Position numbers and translations under genes: made by a program. The notes beneath the pieces are model-generated. The model saw only the letters and a list, made by a program, of their open reading frames with translations, ran no database searches and had not been told where the DNA came from. Positions 1 through 9,800 of a DNA stretch of 64,000 bases are shown piece after piece. The DNA is from a virus. The stretch is from the IMG/VR virus record IMGVR_UViG_3300020205_002287, positions 1 to 64,000 of that record. One strand, written 5' to 3'. Positions within the stretch are counted from its first letter, which is position 1, and each line of letters begins with the position of its first letter.

Positions 1-300
1 AAAGAATTCTACGTTAAAAGATTGTCTTTCTTCTGCAACAAAATTTGTAACTGACTTTCTTGAAACGCCGTATAGATCTCCAATTAAGTCTAAATTCCTA
101 CCAGATGCTGTACTTAAGTTGCTTTGGGAAACAGTAAATCTAAATGCTTCATAGAGATCGGATATCTCAGCACTGACTGATTCTGCAAAGGCTCTAGCAA
201 TAGAACCTGGATAAATAGCTGTAATACCAGCATTTTTTTCAAGTCCATTAAGTATGGAGACTAGGATTTCTGATTTATTTTTAACACCGTAAATAGCCAT
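1..300 (-). CDS. Baseplate J-like wedge protein, N-terminal 100 residues (runs off the window)
   Basis: I translated this end region directly. The reading frame opens with ATG at 300-298, one base from the stop of the gp25-like gene, and stays open to position 1. The segment SGRNLDLIGDLYGVSRKSV is the typical early motif of the baseplate J / T4 gp6 family (residues about 64-82), where an aromatic-rich helix precedes an LDxxGxLxGVxR element. Proteins of this family form the baseplate wedge ring that sits next to gp25-like proteins and triggers sheath contraction. Its place directly downstream of a gp25-like gene is the usual order in contractile systems. Only the N-terminus is visible, so length and C-terminal domains are unknown. 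Confidence 0.75.
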   Translation of the reverse strand, partial: MAIYGVKNKSEILVSILNGLEKNAGITAIYPGSIARAFAESVSAEISDLYEAFRFTVSQSNLSTASGRNLDLIGDLYGVSRKSVTNFVAEERQSFNVEFF

Positions 301-681
301 TTATGCTCCTAAAGTCTGACTAACAGATAGAACTACTGGTTGATCAATATCTGAAATTATATGAACATCAAAACGAATAGTATCCCTACTGGTAGGAACC
401 GAATCTATTTTAATATTTCTACCCTTAAAAATACCTTCTCTTTGCAATCCTGTTTGAATTAGCTTTTTGCCGAATTCTCCGGTTTCTGCAGACTGGGGCA
501 TTCCATATAGTAAGGATAAATCAATTCCTAGCAGTGGATATATATAAAAATCTCCAGGCTCTGTCATTAGCCTAATATAAGCCTGTTGTACATCGCTCTG
601 CATAGAGGAATTGGTTAAAACAATATCCTTATTGCCACCAATTAAGATGTCTCCATTTAGTGTAAAATATAAATCACTCAT
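301..681 (-). CDS. gp25-like baseplate wedge protein
   Basis: This 126-residue protein has the size and pattern of the GPW/gp25 (or XkdS-like) baseplate family. An N-terminal strand region with a DIVLTN segment is followed by a helix (SDVQQAYIRLMTEPGDF), then a PLLGIDLSLLYG element, then a helix and a C-terminal pair of strands. In known contractile tails this protein joins the wedge to the first sheath ring. It overlaps the upstream 217-residue gene by 8 bases and is followed at once by the baseplate J-like gene, a conserved pairing. The family call is by motif and context; I see no enzymatic residues, and the lysozyme annotation sometimes attached to this family is not supported. Confidence 0.75.
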   Translation of the reverse strand: MSDLYFTLNGDILIGGNKDIVLTNSSMQSDVQQAYIRLMTEPGDFYIYPLLGIDLSLLYGMPQSAETGEFGKKLIQTGLQREGIFKGRNIKIDSVPTSRDTIRFDVHIISDIDQPVVLSVSQTLGA

Positions 682-1327
682 TCATTTCCCTTAATGCCCT
701 TAGGTGAGATTGATCAAAAGTAAGACCTTCTCTAATGTATTTCACCATTAGATCAATATGCTCTTTTGAATAATTTGAAGAGTATGCTTCTAGCAGCCCA
801 ACTTGTTCAAAAGTTAAATCGGACAAGTTATCCTCCGAAGTATATGTCTGCTGAGGTATTATCTGCTCTTGATTAAAACCATAGTCACCAGATATAGTAA
901 CGGTCTTTTGATTTTCCTGATCTTCTAAATCGTTCATCCTATCTAAATAATATGATATACCATTTTGAGCTGAATGAATATTCTTATAGTTTAGTTTGAC
1001 CAGCGTAGGTTCCGAATAATCAGATGAAGAATAGTTAAAATTATAATTGTTCCACCTAAGTCCGTCCTCGTTACAGTGCATTCTGATTTGATCTCCGAAT
1101 AAGGATATGCTCTTAGATCTACCACTGATGACTATTCCAACTCCGGGGGCAGCAAAGATCTCTATATCGCCCTGATCATTTAATCGTATAAAACTAGATA
1201 AATCAGGGTGAGTTAATCCAACTTCTCTATCAGAAAATTCTTTTCTTTTTTGCACTTCTGATTCAACTGGAAAATTGCTTTCTTGTTTATTCCGTCTATT
1301 CATGGCTGCAGTATCTAAAATATCCAT
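674..1327 (-). CDS. Unknown protein in the baseplate module (217 aa)
   Basis: No known family was recognised. Residues about 40-90 contain short beta-rich stretches (FIRLNDQGDIEIFAAPGVGI) like those in spike- or needle-type baseplate proteins, and the C-terminal third is predicted helical and acidic. The start ATG overlaps the TAA of the OB-fold spike gene (TAATG), so the two are probably translationally coupled, and its end overlaps the gp25-like gene by 8 bases. Position between spike and wedge proteins suggests a baseplate hub or spike accessory role. This is inference from context; it could also be an assembly factor. Confidence 0.6.
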   Translation of the reverse strand: MDILDTAAMNRRNKQESNFPVESEVQKRKEFSDREVGLTHPDLSSFIRLNDQGDIEIFAAPGVGIVISGRSKSISLFGDQIRMHCNEDGLRWNNYNFNYSSSDYSEPTLVKLNYKNIHSAQNGISYYLDRMNDLEDQENQKTVTISGDYGFNQEQIIPQQTYTSEDNLSDLTFEQVGLLEAYSSNYSKEHIDLMVKYIREGLTFDQSHLRALREMNE

Positions 1328-1695
1328 TAGTGCACCATAAATCTAGGTATTCCAGTATTTACTACAGAGTTTCTTATGTGAAATTTATTACTTGTAACAT
1401 CATCAAAGAAATTTAATATATATGGACTTGATTCATTTGTATCCCTAAACCCTATTAAGCATCTTGTACCTAGAGTTGGTGAGACCGATTGGACTCCTTT
1501 GACTAGTGGGCAGGGTACATTTTTTAAAACTTTTCCCATATTTTCAGAATATTGTTCATCTAATATTACATCTGCCGTACTACTTGCCCTATTATAGCTT
1601 GTTACAATTCCAGGTCTTGTCCTGGACTTTTGCATAGATACGTTGTCTATTTGATCCTGTATTTTTTTATCGAATTTTGGATAGTTACCTGGCAT
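1327..1695 (-). CDS. OB-fold baseplate spike/hub protein (gpV / gp5 N-domain type)
   Basis: The 122-residue protein has the length and pattern of the OB-fold module found at the base of membrane-piercing spikes. After a basic helix, TRPGIVTSYNRASSTADVIL is the usual first hairpin (RxGxVxxxxxxxxxADVxL), followed by NVPCPLV and a PTLGTRCLIGF segment that matches the last OB strands. In P2 gpV and T4 gp5 this domain joins the hub to the spike. No long beta-helix follows here, so the needle itself must be short or come from a neighbouring protein such as the next gene. A weak Shine-Dalgarno (AGAGGA) lies about 11 bases upstream of the ATG. Confidence 0.65.
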   Translation of the reverse strand: MPGNYPKFDKKIQDQIDNVSMQKSRTRPGIVTSYNRASSTADVILDEQYSENMGKVLKNVPCPLVKGVQSVSPTLGTRCLIGFRDTNESSPYILNFFDDVTSNKFHIRNSVVNTGIPRFMVH

Positions 1696-1718
1696 TTTTA
1701 TTTAATCCTCTCATGGTC

Positions 1719-3878
1719 TTATGACTTGAACTCTTCGCCGTTCATCCATCTCTCTATTACTGGAGCAGATCTAGATGTGGCACCATTGCCTGCAAAGGCA
1801 AAATATCTTCTCACCCAAGTCTTTAAGGTTTCTTCTGTTTGATTAGTATTTCTTAGATAAACCCCTACAACGTCTGACCATTTAACGCCAGAAATTGGTC
1901 CATATGCTGGTCCACCTCCGTAGTCCCCCCATGGTTGAAGGACATGTTGCATTTCTGGAATTACCCCAAGTTTTTGATCTGCTGGAAGTGGATAAACTGG
2001 AGTTCGGTTAGTACACGTTGTGTATAACATAAATGCTTGATTTATTGGTATCCACAATCGATCACTAGTTGAATTTTTACTATCCGTTATATAAGCTGGA
2101 GTTTTTTCATTGGCTTCAGATTTAGCTATACTCGTGGCAAAAGATTTCCATTGATCAAAGTTTGTCAGTCCAAAATATTCCCACGCTGTCGCAGCCAATT
2201 TCCAACCTTCTGTGGATAACACCGTTGGTAGAGGGGTTAGGAATGTTTTTTTTCCGTGAGCTAACAAATTAATTTGAAAACAACCAAAAGAATAATCTTT
2301 GCTCTTAACTATTTTTGGATTCCAACTGCCGACGTTACCTTCTCTAGCAGTTATTGCAGTAAATAGAGCTGCTAATTCTGGATATGCTACTGTCCCTGCA
2401 ATCAACTGAAAAATTTCATCTTGACTTAATTCTCCAGTATTAGGTACTTTATAGCTTTTTGTATATTTGGAATCAATAATATTTCCTGGAGTTGTAACTA
2501 TTGTTTCGGGGAATGTTCCCCTAGATGGAACTGTCCCTGTGGTAGGTGGTGTTGCGGGACCAGTAGTAAAGGCTCCTCCTGCACCAGTATATATCCCTGA
2601 CCTTGCGGGGGAAAATGCAATATGGAGGTGATTTCTATGACCGCTGTCCGGATACCATCTAACATGTTTTAAGTTAGGAAATCTTAGTTTTATCGCTGCG
2701 TCGTCTGCGTCTTTGTCTTCACTAACTCCATATTCAGTTTTTAGTCGATCATCAAAACCTAACAGGTCTGGGATTAGATGCATGGGAAATGAATTTATAG
2801 CAGTTAGAAACATGTCCATAAAGCCTCTAAATGTCTCTAAATTTAAAGTCTCCAGATCGTAGAATGTTCCGGATAGAGATGTTCCGTTCATAAGATCAAA
2901 TGCTCTACCAAAACCATGCGCTGAAAGTGTATTCCCCTCTGTCATACTGTTAGTTGTTGAATCATCTGACCATCTACTAGCTCCAAAACCTCCCTTAAAT
3001 TTTATTTTTGTACTTAGTAAAAGAAAAAATTCAATTATTGCTGGACAAATATACGCTTTTTGCGGAGCAGCGTCGATAATTGCTACTGGAATTGTAATGA
3101 TATTTGAACCTGGATCCACAAGAGGGAATTCACTTCCTCCATCTTTAGTTCCCAAGTCACGTAATCCATTTGGAATATCAAAATCCCAACCATATTTTAG
3201 ATGACTAGTGCCATTCATATTTCCTGTATTGGCTAAAAGGAGTGCTCTTTCAGCTTGCCATGCCCGTTCTTCTACAGTGCTGTTATTGGTTAACATAACC
3301 ATTCTTCCTCCAGCACTTGGATTTCCTGAATCAATATTGGGCGGCGTATCGCCATGATCTTCTTTGCCATCCTGTCTTGACTCGGTCTCAAAAGAAACAT
3401 AATTATCATACAGGTTTCCTTCCGCTTCTTGAATAAAAGAACTGCCGCCCTGTTTCCCCACGATACTTTCTGCAAGTATCCTAGCGAACGCAGCACCTCC
3501 CCTAAGCTTTGCAGTCTTTGTGACTCCATCAGCATCTGTGTAAGTACCACTTTCTGGATCTTCAATTACTAGAGTTGAGGTTGAATCAAAAGTTGATTCG
3601 GAACCGGCAGTGATCAAAGAGTTTAGGGAACTTCCAATCGACTTATTATAAAAAGTACTTGCAAATTTTGGAGATCTATATAAAACATCTCCAGATATAG
3701 CTTCTGATATGCTTCGGCTAGTAAGTGTTCTGCCAGATACACCATTCTTGCCAAAAGATGTATTTTCAACAACAATTTTTCCATTTGGAAAATTTTTACT
3801 TTTTGGATAATAACTATCAAAAATAGCATTTGTTATTGACTTAGAGTTTGCCATTTGGCTTTTATCAATGCTGACCAT
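1719..3878 (-). CDS. Tail-associated lysin: M15-type peptidase plus lytic transglycosylase-like domain
   Basis: This 719-residue protein appears to be a peptidoglycan-degrading tail enzyme with two catalytic modules. Residues about 260-430 hold the zinc signature of D-Ala-D-Ala carboxypeptidase-like M15 peptidases: SAHGFGRAFD with H321 and D328 (SxHxxGxAxD) and the downstream HLH with H417 and H419. Residues about 490-640 resemble a soluble lytic transglycosylase domain, with the putative catalytic E513 in TAREGN followed by SFGCFQIN. The first 250 residues are of unknown fold and probably attach it to the hub. It starts five bases past the stop of the giant hub gene with AGGAAG upstream, and sits next to the spike gene. 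Its role would be local wall opening during genome entry. The M15 motif is clear; the transglycosylase call is weaker. Confidence 0.75.
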   Translation of the reverse strand: MVSIDKSQMANSKSITNAIFDSYYPKSKNFPNGKIVVENTSFGKNGVSGRTLTSRSISEAISGDVLYRSPKFASTFYNKSIGSSLNSLITAGSESTFDSTSTLVIEDPESGTYTDADGVTKTAKLRGGAAFARILAESIVGKQGGSSFIQEAEGNLYDNYVSFETESRQDGKEDHGDTPPNIDSGNPSAGGRMVMLTNNSTVEERAWQAERALLLANTGNMNGTSHLKYGWDFDIPNGLRDLGTKDGGSEFPLVDPGSNIITIPVAIIDAAPQKAYICPAIIEFFLLLSTKIKFKGGFGASRWSDDSTTNSMTEGNTLSAHGFGRAFDLMNGTSLSGTFYDLETLNLETFRGFMDMFLTAINSFPMHLIPDLLGFDDRLKTEYGVSEDKDADDAAIKLRFPNLKHVRWYPDSGHRNHLHIAFSPARSGIYTGAGGAFTTGPATPPTTGTVPSRGTFPETIVTTPGNIIDSKYTKSYKVPNTGELSQDEIFQLIAGTVAYPELAALFTAITAREGNVGSWNPKIVKSKDYSFGCFQINLLAHGKKTFLTPLPTVLSTEGWKLAATAWEYFGLTNFDQWKSFATSIAKSEANEKTPAYITDSKNSTSDRLWIPINQAFMLYTTCTNRTPVYPLPADQKLGVIPEMQHVLQPWGDYGGGPAYGPISGVKWSDVVGVYLRNTNQTEETLKTWVRRYFAFAGNGATSRSAPVIERWMNGEEFKS

Positions 3879-3879
3879 A

Positions 3880-6800
3880 TTATACAGTTCTTCCTACGAC
3901 GATTGGCATTGCGGCTGATTCTTCTGCTGTCTTTACAGAATCAGATTCTTTTTGAAGATCTGCAACGTAGACTCTAGCTAGGTTATTAACTACCAGCTCC
4001 CAGTTTAGCGTGTATGGATGTCCATCTTCATAATATTCATCCCAGCTAACTTGAGGCCATTCTGAAACTACGTTATAAATTTCTTCTAATATTTTCATAT
4101 AAACTAAAATATTATATTTCTTTACATATTCTTCGGACAGTCCGTGTAATGGATCTAGATTATCTGAATCATCAAAATAGTTTTCTTTTACAGTAGTAGC
4201 TATCTTGCTGTAAATTTCATTAAATTTGACCCTAAAAGGTGATTGATCATACATATTTTTTTGTACTTCTGCTTGTACAGTATCTAAAGATTCTTGATTA
4301 CTCCTAAATATATTCCTAATATTTATTTTATGTTTTTCTATATTTACTTCTGGTAGGTAATAGAATATTGTTCCAATTGTTCTTTGAAATTGATCTTTGA
4401 TATAATTTGCATCGATGTTTTGTGACGCTCCAGCCTCATAGTCCTGCTCTAATACAGCCGTCTTTCCAACTCTAGTTGGATTAACTCTAAGAACAAAAAT
4501 TTTATCCGTCAACGCTTTTGTAGTAAACAGTTTAGCTCTACCACCTGGAGTAGAAAGATCTAATAAACTAATAGTATCATTCGCAGTTACTGGATTTGTT
4601 GGAGTATCTGGATACCCAACTTTACCTTCCATAGTATTAATTTCAGATGTATTCATTCCATCAAAACGAACTTTAAAAATAGCTCCAGATAATACATCCT
4701 GCACTTCGATTGTGTCACCGTCGACAAAGTGAATTACTTTGCACAGTACCCTAAATTGTGGTTCAAGTCCAGCTTTTTCTGGGCCAAGTCCTGCCATCTT
4801 AAGAACGCGCGCGTGCACTAGGGCATTTTCGTAACTTACGTGTCTAACCAAGTCTGTAATTTGACTTTCATTCCATCCAAGACTCTTAAATAGATCATCG
4901 CTTCTGATGTATGCGTTTCCTTCCGGTGTTCTGACATTAGCCCTAACTCCAAGTATTCCAGGTAGAAGAGCCTTGGAGTGATACTTCCCAACAACCATTC
5001 CCTGGTTATAAGAAAGTCCTGCGTCCATTGGTTGACCGTTTTTATTTAAATATTGAACATAACAACCGTGCTGATCAAGAACTTTGTCTCTAATCCAACT
5101 CCATCCTTTCCAGGCAAGTTGCCCCACTAGAGGCCCACCTATTGCTGCGCCAACTAAGCCTATCGGGGTCACTGCCCCTAGAAGAGCACCTGCTGCTAGA
5201 CCACCAGCCAACATTTTAAATCCTACACCCGCACCTTCCTTGTTAGCTGAGGCCTGGGCTATTAGCTGGTCCTTGGCATCTGGAAGACTCTGCGCAGTTT
5301 GGTTAGCCATAACATCTTTCACCAAAGCGCTTGAGCCATGAGTAAATTGTAGCCCTCCTAATAGTTGAGGGGACAGTGCTTCTCCAAGAGCATCCATAGA
5401 TATATTTCCGCCAACAGATATTCCTGAGTTGCCTGATCTAATTCTGCTTAAATACATTCTAGTATCGTTTCGAATTGTTTGAACGTTCATCCAAGAATGA
5501 ATCCAAGATGTCATAAACCATCTTGCTGGGTCATTCACTGTAACTAGGGCATTGGGTGTTATCGATGTTATATATCCTAATTCTGCCGTAAAGTGATGCA
5601 CCACTTGTTCGACTTCAAATATGCCGTACATTCTTTCGTAAACGTCAGCCAAATAAATTAAATCGTGCGGTCTAATATCTGAATTTCCTATAACTATTAA
5701 TTCTCCGCCATAAATATCTTTAATTGATTCTTTTAAGTGAGCCAATGCAACTCTTCTTGCAGACAATTCATCAGGAGCTCCTTGGACATTTTTTGCAACT
5801 CCCCTGAATGTTTCGAGCGGGTGCATTAGGGGATGTAGGAATCCAGTAAATCCTGAACCGGTCATATTATCAAAGTATAATCCAGTTTCAACAGTTTTTT
5901 CTACCTGTCTTTCAGCTGGAGCGCCCTTATCTAAGGCTACGGTAACAGGGTATTTACCGTCCGATATGGCTGTGACAGTTGTTGCAACGCCGTTAATATT
6001 TTCTTGGATTTCATTAGACAAGATGTGTGAGAAAGAACTTATATAATGAAGTCTCTGGAATGGTTCACGCACTTCTATGACTGGTTCTCCATATTCTCTA
6101 CTAAATGGATTATCTACAGCTCTAAGAAGTGTCCCAGGTCTTCCTAGTGAATAGTAGATAGAATCGTTAAGTGCCTTATTTAAAATGTTTGCTTGCTTTT
6201 TAAAGTTACCTGCTTCGGACAGGGCATAACCCATTTGTTGCATGGCTAATGCAAACATTGACATTATGCCGGATAAAGCATCTCCTATAGCTGTAAAGAT
6301 TGGTCCTACATTTGCATTCCAAAAATCATTAATTCCGTCAGCAGCGTCGCCAACAATATTGGTTGAACTATTACCTTCGCCTTTTGTTGCGGCTAATAAT
6401 TTCAAAAATTTATCTTGTTTGCCCGGCTTAGCGTAATCGCTATATGGATCAATGAACGCTCTGAATATTTTATCCACTGGCTTAAAGCTCCATTGATCGT
6501 CTCCAGCTTTCTTTCTATCTGGCTTAAGTACCAGCCAGGCTCTTGCATATGCATCTTCCCACATTCTTTGTCTGAAGATACCAACCATTAATAAGAATAA
6601 TTGTTTTGGTGTTTTAATTTTTTTAACTAACTCAGATGTAAGTGTTGGATTATCTCTATCCGCGGAGAGGCTAAAGCTCAATACGTTATTCACAGTAGCA
6701 TTATCAGTGCTTAAGAAGTTTGTATGGATTGAAAGTAATGATTTTTTGATAACTGCATTAAAATACTCTACTATTCCACCTTGATCTATCTTTGCATCAA

Positions 6801-9800
6801 TATAATTTGCTCTAGCAAACTCAATAGCTTCTTTAAAGTTTTGGTTGGAAGTACTATCTGCACTAGATTCACTAGAAGAATTATTGGTACTTTGTAAATT
6901 ACTTATAAAATCTGAACCTAATAAAATTTTAAACTCATCTAAAGCTCCAGCTTGACCATCCCCAGTAGTATCGTTAAACCTCGGCATCGCGTCTCCACTG
7001 TATCCAGATCCAGTAAGTATATTTTTATAAAACTCTGGAAATTCATTTTCGTTATCGGGATCTAAGCTGAAAGCGTCAAAAAATATTTGTTTAACACTTT
7101 CATAATTATGATAACCAAATCTAAATTGATCCCAGATATCTTCTGCTTGCCTTAGAGTTCTACCATCTCCGGCAATGACTGAAACTGATGCATCAAAGTT
7201 TTCATCGTAGTAAGATCTTGCTTCAACGCTAATTATATCTAATGGAGAATAAACTGGGGCAAATGAAACTCTTCCAGTTGCAGTATCACCCTCTCCAGTG
7301 TCAGGTAATTCGTCAGCTAGTATATTGTAAAGATTTTCTCTTGCCAGGGGACTATACTCTGCATCAATTACGGCTTGGAAATAAGTTTTTTGATCGCCCT
7401 CTTTTACGACATTTAATGCATTACCTCCATATTGTAAGCCTTCGACATTTGATACCATATAAGTATCCAATGGCTTATACGCATTTAATGAATCATTTAT
7501 GGCGATAGCTCTTCTTTCTATCGTATCTGCCGAACCACTTGTATCTCCTGATGCTATCCGTTGTACTGCATAATTTACATCACCTTCTTTTGGCTTAAAG
7601 GATCCAAAACCGATTGTGAGACCTTGATCTTCCTCAATTTCTTCTCCATTTTGACCCTTTAATGAGAAGGGTGACGCTGGTGCAACTGCATCCGCTATAA
7701 CTCCAACAGGAACATTATCCGGGACAAATGCCATATAGCACTCTTGCATAAGAGGATACGGTCTGAATCCAGAATTTCTCCAGTTATTCATGTCTTCAAC
7801 GCCTTTTGTTGCGTTGGAGACCACCATATCTTTTTCGTCAGAATTTCGCGTAATTATGCCTAAGTAATAGGCTGCGTCGGGTGATACTACTGCGGCTGCA
7901 AGGCCATGTTCTCTGTCTCCGTCAGACTGTATTACATCAATAGCCTCTTCATTGCCCCAAAGGAAATAAGCCGGACGACAAACTACTGCTCTTTTATTAG
8001 CTGGATTATAAACTAAAACTTTTCTAGATTTATAATCTTTTACTGTTCCATATAGATGTTCGAAATCATAATTAGATTTAAATTGACTAATAGTATCTTC
8101 ATCCGCCCCAGTTCTATTTGTTTCGCTCTGAGAGACTGGGTTATATGGCCATCTCATGGCTATGTAAAATTGTTCATCCTCAGCTGTAGCAGGAGTGCCC
8201 CATTCCTTATAGGTTAATTCTCCATAATTACCTGATTGGTATTCAAAGGAAAAGTTATCATCAACATTTTCTTGCCTTATTGTGGCTGAACCGATAGACC
8301 CCGATGCATTTGTCGAAAGACCTATTCTTGGCAATGGGACCATTACTTTTCGTGCGTCTGGATATAATTTTGCTGCCTGTTCATTAAGTTGTCCAAAATT
8401 TAATGGATTATCAAGATTAATAATGTCATCATTGGGAATAAGTGTTTGCTTTGTTTCTTCAAAGAAAATATATTCTAAACTTTGAAGTTTTAATAAATTA
8501 TTATAATAGTCCTTATTGCCCGTGGTTATATGATCTCCATTAGATTCATCCATAAAAGTTTTAATATCATCAGCTAAGTTTATAAATGAGGAATTTATAA
8601 GTTGATCGTCAGGGAGATCTTCATTTGCTGTAAAATAGGGAAAACTAAATCTTGGCGGAAGATTGGGCAGTTGCTTATGTTTATCTTGTTGAAGAGCTAA
8701 GGTATCTTCTGTTCCTCCCCCAGTAACGCCTACTGGTAAGTGGAATCCAATATTAACATAACCTTTAGATATTGGTAATCTAGCCAATATTTTAGTTGTG
8801 TCATATGGATCATAATATGTTGTAGACGGTTCCGAATAAAAGTTTAATATTTTTCCAGTTACCTTTGATGTAGGTGCATAAATGCCACCGGAACTTAGCA
8901 TGGCTCCAGACATCTCCTGAATTGTTTGACTTGGTTCTGATGCTTGGAAAAAAGCTGCGTAGTCAGCAAGGGGATTGGAGTCTTTATTGATCTTATCTAA
9001 AATGGATACAAGATCTTGATCTGGTTGCTTAATCTGAGGAGGAATGATTCCTAATTCCTCAGCCTTTTCCTGCCCAGGAAAACCAGTCGTCACTGGAACT
9101 ACGCCAGATGTGTAGAGCCAATGTGGCTTACCATAAAATACTGTAGACCTATCTTCAAATGGTCTAACTGCTACAATGTAATTGGGTAGCAGTTTTGCGC
9201 ACATTTGGAATAAATCCCAAACAGTTCTCATATAAGTTTGAGCTCTAAACGAGACTTCGTCCAAACCAGGTAAATCATCATCAGAATTAGGCGATATAAT
9301 TCCCATGGTTCTAAATATATTAGTGCCACCTCTGCCACGTAGCACCCCAAGCAATCCTGATCCAGCTATAGCTGCGGTAGCTGGTCCACCTAATGCAAAG
9401 GCTCCTGCAGTTATGCCGGCTCCAAATAGACCTTTAACTAATCCAGCTCTTCCATCTGAATTCACAAGTTGATTATCTTCTGTTAAAAAAGATAATGTGC
9501 CATTTGCACCAGTATCTAATAGGCCATCATTTTCCAATTCCGAATTAGAGACTAAATCATTCCAAGTTCTATCGGTCAATCTGCCAAGATAGCCCTCCAT
9601 TCTTTCATTGTAGCTATCCTCTTTAGTCAAGGACGCTGCTGTAGACCATCCGTCATCTAGATCCCCACCAAGGAATTGAGCAATGCCAGTTCCATTTCCA
9701 GGATAGATATTTCTTTTAAATATTTCAAGATCTACTTGGGCGCAGAAGTTAGCGAATAATTGGCTAATTGCGGAAAATGTATTACCTCTATAATTCATAC

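Noticed and set aside
301-681. Lysozyme function for the gp25-like protein
   Set aside because: The family name sometimes carries this annotation, but no catalytic glutamate in a lysozyme context was seen.
3290-3829. Minus-strand open frames inside the tail lysin gene in another frame
   Set aside because: They lie wholly within the lysin coding frame, have no ribosome sites and show unusual composition.
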